5,150 bases of DNA from Oscillospiraceae bacterium (lineage in GTDB: Bacteria > Bacillota > Clostridia > Oscillospirales > Ruminococcaceae): the NCBI GenBank assembly GCA_003508605.1, contig DNUB01000315.1:1-5150 (forward strand), read 5' to 3'. Positions 1 through 4,146 of this stretch are shown one piece after another. The notes under the pieces are model-generated. The model searched no databases, was not told where the DNA came from, and saw only the letters and a program-made list of their open reading frames with translations. The position numbers and the translations under genes are program-made. Each line of letters starts with the position of its first letter. Positions within the stretch are counted from its first letter, which is position 1.

Positions 1-2
1 AT

Positions 3-69
3 GAATTTTGTTCCAAAATTCTGAAGGCTTCGCCTTCTCATTCGACGGTCGCCGAATGGCGGTTTCGCC
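3..69. repeat. Cluster of four back-to-back hairpins
   Basis: Four inverted repeats follow one another almost without spacing. GAATTTTG (3-10) pairs with CAAAATTC (14-21) and GAAGGC (23-28) with GCCTTC (32-37), both perfect with 3-base loops. ATTCG (40-44) pairs with CGAAT (53-57), and GGCG (58-61) with CGCC (66-69). There is no convincing gene here: a short frame open at 3-83 has no start signal. The packing resembles REP-type or other dispersed palindromic intergenic repeats, and it may continue left of the window. It could also be the 3' end structure of a gene lying upstream. The rest of the stretch to 211 shows nothing recognisable apart from the ribosome binding site of the next gene. 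What is seen is the palindromes; the repeat-family assignment is inference. Confidence 0.5.
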
Positions 70-194
70 GTGCGGGGTTTTGAACTGCAATGCTTCTTTC
101 CTTATTTTTTGCGGGGTGCGGTCATTAAAACTGCTGTGCTGTGAGATTTTGGGGCGGCTTGTAGAACCTTTAAAAAATTAAAATAAATTTATTA

Positions 195-202
195 AGAAAG
201 GA
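195..202 (+). promoter_or_regulatory. Ribosome binding site that fixes the start at 212
   Basis: AGAAAGGA lies 9 bases before the ATG at 212. The alternative in-frame TTG at 203 directly abuts this purine run, leaving no spacing, so the ATG is the better start. Confidence 0.7.
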
Positions 203-211
203 TTGGATAAT

Positions 212-616
212 ATGGCGGAATTTTTTGAAACATTTAAGGATATTGCGGCGGCGGCAATGAAAAAAGCCGACACCGCCTGCAGGGCGGCAAAGCTTACTCT
301 TTCAAAGGCTGCGCTGAACAGGCTTTTGGAAAACCAATACATAGAGCTTGGCAAAACCGTTTATAATATGTGCAAAAGCGGCAGTGAGGATTCTCGGGAA
401 ATTGTTTCCGTTACGGTGCAGATAGACGGAACAAGAAAAAGAATCGCCGCCCTGGACAGAAGGATAGACGATGTTTTGGGATTGGTAAAATGTCCCGGGT
501 GCGGCTCGGTGATTAAAATGAAAAACGCATACTGTTCGGGCTGCGGCAAAAGGCTGGCAGCGGAGCAGGAGGATATTGAGGCAAACGAAAACGAGACGGT
601 TATCTCTCGGGAGTAA
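212..616 (+). CDS. Helical protein with C-terminal zinc ribbon
   Basis: This encodes a 134-residue protein of unknown function. Residues 1-90 are almost entirely helix-forming, rich in Ala, Lys, Glu and Leu, and probably form a coiled-coil or helical bundle. Residues 94-111 form a compact zinc ribbon with the pairs CPGC (C94, C97) and CSGC (C108, C111), which should bind one structural zinc. A short acidic tail (115-134) follows. There is no signal peptide or membrane segment, so it is probably cytosolic. The arrangement of an N-terminal 'FFET-like' helix, a long coil and a CxxC-x10-CxxC ribbon matches the small zinc-ribbon-domain proteins common in Clostridia. Their role is not established, and related ribbons can mediate protein or nucleic-acid contacts. 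It appears to be a single gene, because a new promoter lies right after its stop. No promoter for it was found in the 211 upstream bases. Confidence 0.85.
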   Translation: MAEFFETFKDIAAAAMKKADTACRAAKLTLSKAALNRLLENQYIELGKTVYNMCKSGSEDSREIVSVTVQIDGTRKRIAALDRRIDDVLGLVKCPGCGSVIKMKNAYCSGCGKRLAAEQEDIEANENETVISRE

Positions 617-621
617 TCGGC

Positions 622-649
622 TTGCCATGCCAAAATCCGTTTGTATAAT
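622..649 (+). promoter_or_regulatory. Sigma-A-type promoter upstream of the 721-817 RNA fold
   Basis: TTGCCA (622-627, 5 of 6 to consensus) and TATAAT (644-649, perfect) are separated by 16 bases. The predicted transcript starts near 656, just after the zinc-ribbon gene ends. It would give either an independent small RNA or a leader of about 228 bases for the gene at 884. The promoter is a sequence match only. Confidence 0.55.
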
Positions 650-675
650 CCGTGATTTCTTTCAGATAATAATAT

Positions 676-691
676 CGGGATTTTTATCCCG
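676..691 (+). other. Small perfect hairpin in the 617-883 leader
   Basis: CGGGAT (676-681) and ATCCCG (686-691) form a 6-bp stem with a TTTT loop. No T-run follows, so it is not a typical intrinsic terminator for the preceding gene. It lies about 20 bases after the predicted start of the transcript from the promoter at 622-649 and may be its first structural element. Confidence 0.4.
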
Positions 692-720
692 TTACTGATT
701 CTCAATTAAAATAAGACAAA

Positions 721-817
721 GCCGACGGGCGGGGCGTTCCTGATTAAGGAAGTCCCGACGCAGGAATATGCGGATATTGGGGTCGGGCTGACGCAGAGCA
801 GGGACGCCTCGGTCGGT
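721..817 (+). ncRNA. Candidate structured RNA: rod-like hairpin, class unknown
   Basis: Nested stems form one rod. GCCGAC (721-726) pairs with GTCGGT (812-817). After a left-side GGG bulge (727-729), CGGGGCGTTCCTG (730-742) pairs with CAGGGACGCCTCG (799-811), 13 bp with two G-U pairs. Across an 11 by 11 internal loop, CCCGAC (754-759) pairs with GTCGGG (782-787), and AATAT (765-769) with ATATT (774-778) closes a GCGG tip. The G-U pairs would be A-C mismatches on the minus strand, so a plus-strand RNA is favoured. A strong promoter lies upstream and six T's at 830-835 lie downstream. It could be a stand-alone small RNA, or a riboswitch or leader for the gene at 884. It lacks the signature sequences of SRP RNA, RNase P, tmRNA and the common riboswitches I know. 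Pairing was done by eye. Confidence 0.45.
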
Positions 818-821
818 GGAT

Positions 822-850
822 TTGTCTGATTTTTTAAGATTTAGTATCAA
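822..850 (+). promoter_or_regulatory. Weaker promoter candidate close to the 884 gene
   Basis: TTGTCT (822-827) and TATCAA (845-850) are spaced by 17 bases, each 4 of 6 to consensus. Transcription from here would start near 857 and give a leader of only about 25 bases, bypassing the rod structure. It competes as an explanation with the better promoter at 622-649. Confidence 0.25.
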
Positions 851-883
851 TCGGTTTGTATTCTGAAAGGAAGGATTATCGAT

Positions 884-1363
884 ATGAAAGTATTCAAAAC
901 CAAAATCGGATATATTCTGACAACCGCAGCGGCAGCCCTTGCATTAAGCACCGCCGCCCTTGCTGCCGACGTTATGGACGATATCGGCAACGGTGCAGGC
1001 GATATTATAGACGGTATCGGTCAGGGCGCAGAGGATCTTTTGGACGGCGCAGGCGACGCAGTGGGCGATGTGGCTGACGGCGCAGGTGATGCGGCAAGCG
1101 ATGCAGGCGACGCTGCGGGAGACGCAGCGGGAGACGCAGCAGGCGACGTCACAGGCGATGCGGCAGACGATGTTACGGCGGACACCTCGGTTTCCGAAAC
1201 CACAGCGGAAATCACCACGGAAATAACCACTTCCGGGGTGACAACCGCAAATACCGCAGTTGACGGCGCAGGCAACGCAAATACCGGCGTTGCCGTCGGC
1301 GGCACTCTGTTGGGAGCGGCTGTTGCTGCATTAGCGGCAGGCTTTACCAAAAAAAGAAGGTAA
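884..1363 (+). CDS. Secreted acidic Gly/Asp-repeat protein with NxxTG-type anchor
   Basis: The product is 159 residues. A signal peptide covers 1-27 (basic MKVFKTK, hydrophobic Ala/Leu core, likely cut at ALA|AD). Residues 28-98 are a low-complexity Gly/Asp/Ala repeat with units such as GDAAGDAAGD and many acidic side chains, suited to an extended, cation-binding or spacer role. Residues 99-127 are Thr-rich. The C-terminus has a sorting-signal layout: NANTG (131-135), a hydrophobic Gly/Ala/Leu stretch (136-154), and the basic tail KKRR. Known sortase signals are LPxTG or NPxTG; here Ala replaces Pro, so covalent wall attachment is plausible but unproven, and simple membrane anchoring is the alternative. 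The start is fixed by GAAAGGAAGG (865-874), 9 bases before ATG. A strong terminator follows the stop. No catalytic domain is seen. Function is unknown, perhaps an abundant surface or matrix protein. Confidence 0.85.
   Translation: MKVFKTKIGYILTTAAAALALSTAALAADVMDDIGNGAGDIIDGIGQGAEDLLDGAGDAVGDVADGAGDAASDAGDAAGDAAGDAAGDVTGDAADDVTADTSVSETTAEITTEITTSGVTTANTAVDGAGNANTGVAVGGTLLGAAVAALAAGFTKKRR
1115..1138 (+). repeat. Perfect tandem 12-mer inside the Gly/Asp gene
   Basis: GCGGGAGACGCA occurs twice in direct succession (1115-1126, 1127-1138), flanked by diverged copies such as GCAGGCGAC. It encodes the Ala-Gly-Asp-Ala unit. Identity at the nucleotide level, not only the protein level, suggests recent slippage, so the repeat number may vary between strains. 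Confidence 0.7.
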
Positions 1364-1370
1364 CGCATAA

Positions 1371-1430
1371 AAAAATTCTCCCCTTTTGACGAAGGCTTTT
1401 AACCTTCCCGAAAGGGAGAATTTTTATTTT
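1371..1430. terminator. Bidirectional intrinsic terminator between convergent genes
   Basis: AAAAATTCTCCC (1371-1382) is perfectly complementary to GGGAGAATTTTT (1414-1425). The inner arms GAAGG (1391-1395) and CCTTC (1403-1407) pair as well. On the plus strand the stem runs into TTTTTATTTT, and on the minus strand the A-run at 1369-1375 supplies the U-tract. It would stop the 884-1363 gene from the left and glmU from the right. Confidence 0.9.
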
Positions 1431-1444
1431 GGGTCATATTCTGC

Positions 1445-1482
1445 AGGCTGTCAAAAAAGCCTAATACTAAAATTTTTCGACA
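1445..1482. repeat. Inverted repeat with TAATACTAA loop, 3' of glmU
   Basis: TGTCAAAAAA (1449-1458) pairs with TTTTTCGACA (1473-1482), 10 bp with one G-U on the minus strand. Alternatively AGGCT (1445-1449) pairs with AGCCT (1458-1462). The loop carries TAATACTAA (1462-1470). It lies 9-46 bases past the glmU stop in the glmU direction. It may aid termination or 3'-end stability, but the stem is AT-rich and lacks a classic trailing T-run, so the main terminator is taken to be the one at 1371-1430. It shares the AATACTAA and AAAAAAGCC words with the hairpin near 5041-5122. Confidence 0.45.
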
Positions 1483-1490
1483 AGCTGATC

Positions 1491-2873
1491 CTATTTCTTT
1501 TTCCTGAGCCTGTTCTTTTCCCAATGCTCGATTATTTTGGTATCCGCTCTTTCCAAGGCAAGGGAATCGGCGGGAACGTTTTCGGTAATGGTAGAGCCTG
1601 CTCCCGTTGAAGCGTTTGCGCCTATTTCCACAGGTGCGATCAGATTGGTGTTGCAGCCGATAAATGCGTCGTCGCCTATTTTTGTGCGGAACTTGTTTAC
1701 TCCGTCATAGTTGGCGGTGATGCAGCCGCAGCCGAAGTTTACCCCTCTTCCCACATCGGCGTCGCCTAAATAGGCAAGATGAGCCACCGAAGTTTTTTCT
1801 CCTATATTGCTGTTCTTTATCTCCACAAAATCGCCTATTTTCACATTCTGTCCTATATGGCTGCCGGGACGGAGCTGAGCGAAGGGTCCGATTTTTGCCC
1901 CGCTTTCCACTACGCTTTCGTAAGCCTGAACGTTGTTAAGAATCACCCCGTCTCCTACCGTACAGCTCTCGATAAGGGAGCTCGGACCGATCTCGCAGCT
2001 GCTGCCGATTCTGCACCTTCCTCTTATAATCGTATTGGGGAGAATAACGGTATCCTGACCTATCCGAACGTCCTTTCCTATAATAACGCCGTCCCTGCAG
2101 GGGATCTCGACGCCGCCTTCCATAAGCTCCGCCAAAACCCTTTCCCTTGCATATTCGTTAAGGCTTGACAGATCGGTTCTGGAATTCGCTCCCAATACGA
2201 TATATTTGTTTTGTGCGGTGCTTACCGCCGCTCTTTTTCCGCTTTCCCTTATAAGGGAAACTGCGTCGGTAAGATAATATTCCCCTGCCGCATTGCTTTG
2301 TGAAAGCTTGGGCAAGGCCTCCAAAAGCGCACGGCTGTTGAACCAGTACGCTCCGGAATTGATTTCCTTAACCGCAAGCTCCTCCTTTGAAGCGTCCTTT
2401 TGCTCGACTATTTTCAGCAAATCGCCCTTTTCGTCCCTGATTATTCTGCCGTAGCCGAAGGGATCGTCGGGAACGGCGGTGATGACGGTAACTCCGCAGC
2501 CCCCCTCGGTATGTACCTTTAGTGCGTTTAAAACCGTTTCTTCATCGATAAAGGGAGCGTCGCCGCAGAGAATAAGCACGTTTTCGCTGTTTTTAAGAGT
2601 ATTCTCCGCCTGCATCACCGCATGACCCGTACCCTTTCTTTCGGCTTGCCTTGCGGTGGTGCAGCTTCTTCCCCTGCCTTCCAGGTACTTTTTCACCTGC
2701 TCCTCGCCGCTGCCTACCACAACACAGATTTCGCCGGGACTTATCCCTTCCGCACTGTCCAATACCCAGCCCAGCATAGGCTTAAACAGTACGTTCATTA
2801 AAACCTTGGGCTTATGGGACTTCATTCTCTTGCCGTCTCCTGCCGCCAAAACTATACAAGCTGTTTTATTCAT
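1491..2873 (-). CDS. glmU: GlmU: GlcNAc-1-P uridyltransferase / GlcN-1-P acetyltransferase
   Basis: This bifunctional cytosolic enzyme acetylates glucosamine-1-phosphate with acetyl-CoA and then couples it to UTP, giving UDP-GlcNAc for peptidoglycan and wall polymers. It is 460 residues, close to the usual ~456. The N-terminal nucleotidyltransferase domain (1-230) shows LAAGDGKRM (9-17), PKVL (22-25), QAERKGTGHAV (76-86), the metal-site GDAP with D105, and INSG (171-174). The second metal ligand is probably N230 in GANSRTDL. After a linker helix, a left-handed beta-helix of hexapeptide repeats (about 252-430) carries the acetyltransferase site, with RPGS (335-338), H365 in AHLAYLGDA (expected catalytic base) and NYDG (388-391). 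All key residues seem present. ATG at 2873 aligns with the family N-terminus. Its Shine-Dalgarno is weak (AAGAAAGAAG, 8 bases upstream). The gene stands alone between a terminator and a divergent promoter region. Confidence 0.97.
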   Translation of the reverse strand: MNKTACIVLAAGDGKRMKSHKPKVLMNVLFKPMLGWVLDSAEGISPGEICVVVGSGEEQVKKYLEGRGRSCTTARQAERKGTGHAVMQAENTLKNSENVLILCGDAPFIDEETVLNALKVHTEGGCGVTVITAVPDDPFGYGRIIRDEKGDLLKIVEQKDASKEELAVKEINSGAYWFNSRALLEALPKLSQSNAAGEYYLTDAVSLIRESGKRAAVSTAQNKYIVLGANSRTDLSSLNEYARERVLAELMEGGVEIPCRDGVIIGKDVRIGQDTVILPNTIIRGRCRIGSSCEIGPSSLIESCTVGDGVILNNVQAYESVVESGAKIGPFAQLRPGSHIGQNVKIGDFVEIKNSNIGEKTSVAHLAYLGDADVGRGVNFGCGCITANYDGVNKFRTKIGDDAFIGCNTNLIAPVEIGANASTGAGSTITENVPADSLALERADTKIIEHWEKNRLRKKK

Positions 2874-2910
2874 AACAATTACTTCTTTCTTAACGGAACC
2901 TCCGAAAATC

Positions 2911-3022
2911 CCTTGTGAGCAAAAACGGACACCACACGCCGCCTGCTTCGTCAATCCCTCTTGACAGGCACCGCACCGCCTTCGCCTGCTTTCGTCCGCC
3001 CTGTCCTTTTTGCTTTTCAAAG
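2911..3022 (-). promoter_or_regulatory. Structured 5' leader of glmU, class unknown
   Basis: Read on the minus strand, CTTTG (3022-3018) pairs with CAAGG (2915-2911) with one U-G. Then AGCAAAAAGGAC (3014-3003) pairs with GTCC-G-TTTTTGCT (2930-2918), 12 bp with a single bulged base. Inside is a hairpin in which GCCT (2969-2966) plus GTCAA (2965-2961) pair with TTGAC (2954-2950) and AGGC (2944-2941), leaving a 5-base bulge. The GCCTG arm has a second possible partner, CAGGC at 2988-2984. GC content is well above the flanking DNA. The closing stem ends about 38 bases before the glmU start, and CGGA-GGT-TCCG (2895-2885) lies between. It could be a regulatory leader of UDP-GlcNAc synthesis or a dispersed palindromic element inserted before glmU. 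Pairings were made by eye. Confidence 0.45.
2940..2996 (-). repeat. Direct repeat within the glmU leader
   Basis: On the minus strand GACGAAAGCAGGCG (2996-2983) and GACGAAGCAGGCG (2952-2940) are the same word with one A inserted. Each copy contains a CAGGC that can pair with the single GCCTG between them (2969-2965), so two mutually exclusive hairpins are possible. Confidence 0.55.
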
Positions 3023-3168
3023 AGGTTTTCGAGATTTCCTTATTTTTTGCACATAGTCAAAGCCTGCATTCGTTGGATTTACAGACGGATTTTTAGAAAA
3101 GAGGACGGAATATCCAATGAATACACACTTTTATTATTTTCTCATATTTTTATGTAATTTTCAAGTAG

Positions 3169-3197
3169 ATTATGAAATATTTTTCGCCATATTTCGA
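3169..3197 (-). promoter_or_regulatory. Candidate glmU promoter, divergent
   Basis: On the minus strand TCGAAA (3197-3192, 4 of 6) is followed after 17 bases by CATAAT (3174-3169, 5 of 6). The transcript would start near 3162 and carry a leader of about 290 bases including the whole fold at 2911-3022. It is only moderately supported, and other AT-rich matches exist nearby. Confidence 0.3.
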
Positions 3198-3213
3198 AAA
3201 TGACCCAAAACAC

Positions 3214-3242
3214 TTGAAATAATGCGAATTTTTTGATATAAT
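3214..3242 (+). promoter_or_regulatory. Strong sigma-A-type promoter for the 3392 gene
   Basis: TTGAAA (3214-3219) and a perfect TATAAT (3237-3242) are separated by the optimal 17 bases. Transcription should begin near 3249, giving a 5' leader of about 143 bases. Its -35 box sits 16 bases from the -35 of the minus-strand candidate, a back-to-back arrangement. Confidence 0.75.
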
Positions 3243-3256
3243 CAAAATCAGATGTT

Positions 3257-3347
3257 CCCCGCCTTTTGTCATAAGCAAAAGGCAAAGACTTCATAAGGGG
3301 CTTACGCACCGGGATTTTTCATAAATTCGGGGCATTGCCCTTATGGA
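3257..3347 (+). promoter_or_regulatory. Structured leader with overlapping alternative hairpins
   Basis: Hairpin A is GCCTTTTG (3261-3268) with CAAAAGGC (3276-3283), perfect with a 7-base loop. Hairpin B is TTCATAAGGG (3290-3299) with CCCTTATGGA (3338-3347), 8 Watson-Crick pairs plus a U-G and a U-A. Inside B, hairpin C pairs CCGGGATTT (3309-3317) with AAATTCGGG (3323-3331), with one G-G mismatch and one G-U. CCCC (3257-3260) below A can instead take GGGG (3297-3300) from B. The loop of A (TCATAAG, 3269-3275) is identical to the start of the left arm of B (3291-3297), so the right arm of B could pair with either. No T-run follows B, so it is not a plain terminator. This would suit a translational or conformational switch. 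The class is not recognised. Confidence 0.45.
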
Positions 3348-3391
3348 ATGATAAATAACCGTTTAAAAAAATTCAGAAAAGAGGCTGCACA

Positions 3392-4006
3392 ATGACACAG
3401 GCTGAGCTGCTTTCCATGGCGTCAATGATAGGCGACGCATCGGATTCCATATACGAGGCTTTAAAGTATATCTGCTTTATTTCCTATGAAAATTTTTACG
3501 AGCTTAACGTTAAGGATATCTTTAAGGTCTCACTGCACGATATTACCGACAAAACCCTTTTAAGCCGACTCGGCATAAGACTTACCCCCGAGGAAATAGG
3601 CGATTTGGCAAGACCCGAGTTTGCCGAGCTTAAAAAGCTTATCCGATACGCCTTTGCCGTAAGGCTTCCTTTTTTGAAGAAATACGTGCAGGGAAAAACC
3701 AATTTTACCGATACGGATATTAAGAATCTTTTCGAGGCAGTCTGCGAGCAGGGTGCGGAAAATATAGACGGTCTTGTAACCGGGGACTTTAAAAACAACC
3801 TTAAGGTGTTAAAGTCAAAGGGGCAGGACGAGCCTATTTTTGATACCGAGTGGTTTAAGTCCTTTGTGTACACCTACGGCAAGGAGTTTTCCGCAATAAA
3901 CAACAGAAATATGTTCTTCTTAGGCTGTGCGGACGCTTTGTTTCCCCTTTACTGGGCTAATCTTACCGACAGGCTTTTGGAGGTGGTTGAGGGAAACGGT
4001 GAATAG
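3392..4006 (+). CDS. Unrecognised helical cytosolic protein
   Basis: I do not recognise this 204-residue protein. It has no signal peptide, no clear membrane helix, no Cys or His metal cluster, no Walker or other nucleotide motif, and no tail repeats. Predicted character is mostly alpha-helical with alternating charged and aromatic residues. Notable stretches are LTPEEIGDL (64-72), a basic segment KKLIRYAFAVRLPFLKKY (81-98) and an aromatic C-terminal part with FFLGCADALFPLYW (175-188). Only three Cys are present (28, 118, 179). The start is well supported: AAAGAGG (3378-3384) lies 7 bases before ATG and the promoter at 3214-3242 points at it. It is followed after 140 bases by the GNAT-like gene on the same strand, and the two could be co-transcribed. 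Base use matches the neighbours, so there is no sign of recent transfer. It is probably a lineage-restricted family. Confidence 0.85.
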   Translation: MTQAELLSMASMIGDASDSIYEALKYICFISYENFYELNVKDIFKVSLHDITDKTLLSRLGIRLTPEEIGDLARPEFAELKKLIRYAFAVRLPFLKKYVQGKTNFTDTDIKNLFEAVCEQGAENIDGLVTGDFKNNLKVLKSKGQDEPIFDTEWFKSFVYTYGKEFSAINNRNMFFLGCADALFPLYWANLTDRLLEVVEGNGE

Positions 4007-4017
4007 TTCCCCGTACC

Positions 4018-4121
4018 AACGGCAAAGGCGTGGGGGTTTTCGGGCACAGGAAGCCGTTCAGGCGCAAATCGGCGCGTCTTTTCGGCAAAATCTGCCCGGA
4101 AATCCACCCAAAAAGCCTGTG
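4018..4121 (+). other. GC-rich structured spacer between 3392 and 4147 genes
   Basis: AACGGC (4018-4023) pairs perfectly with GCCGTT (4053-4058), and CACAGG (4045-4050) can pair with CCTGTG (4116-4121). The two cannot form together without a pseudoknot. A third small stem uses TTTC-GGC (4080-4086) and GCC-CG-GAAA (4094-4102). No T-run follows any of them, so no terminator is called and read-through into the GNAT gene is possible. The spacer has no promoter that I can support. Confidence 0.35.
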
Positions 4122-4146
4122 AACACCGTCTCCGGGAGGGAAAAAT

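Larger units (their letters stand above)
2874..3391. other. 518-base divergent intergenic region
   Basis: No credible gene is present. From left to right it contains the glmU leader fold (2911-3022, minus strand), an AT-rich centre with a minus-strand promoter candidate (3169-3197), a strong plus-strand promoter (3214-3242), and a structured plus-strand leader (3257-3347) ending in the ribosome binding site AAAGAGG (3378-3384). A minus-strand frame open upstream of glmU to 3020 is non-coding: it begins at a TTG without a ribosome site and has Arg/Cys-rich content unlike GlmU. Confidence 0.75.

Noticed and set aside
203..211. TTG start three codons before the zinc-ribbon gene's ATG
   Set aside because: The Shine-Dalgarno run touches this TTG, leaving no spacing, while the ATG at 212 has ideal spacing.
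676..691. Terminator for the zinc-ribbon gene
   Set aside because: The stem is perfect but short and is followed by GTTACTG, not a T-run, and it lies downstream of the next promoter.
721..817. Identity as SRP RNA, 6S RNA or a common riboswitch
   Set aside because: The rod shape invites it, but the SRP GGAAG-type tip, 6S size and the conserved cores of the riboswitches I know are absent.
856..1077. Arginine-rich open frame overlapping the start of the Gly/Asp gene
   Set aside because: It is a frame-shifted reading of the repetitive GC-rich gene, with a TTG start and no ribosome site.
1021..1368. Minus-strand Ala/Ser/Pro-rich open frame opposite the Gly/Asp gene
   Set aside because: It is the antisense of the repeats. 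There is no ribosome site, and it would read across a well-supported plus-strand gene.
2874..3020. N-terminal extension of GlmU by 49 residues in an open minus-strand frame
   Set aside because: It begins with an unsupported TTG, is Arg/Cys-rich unlike any GlmU, and coincides with a strongly folded leader. The family N-terminus matches the ATG at 2873.
3032..3060. TTGACT as a minus-strand -35 close to the glmU leader
   Set aside because: The -35 is good and the implied start near 3025 would fit the fold boundary, but no acceptable -10 lies 16-18 bases downstream (AAATCT at best).
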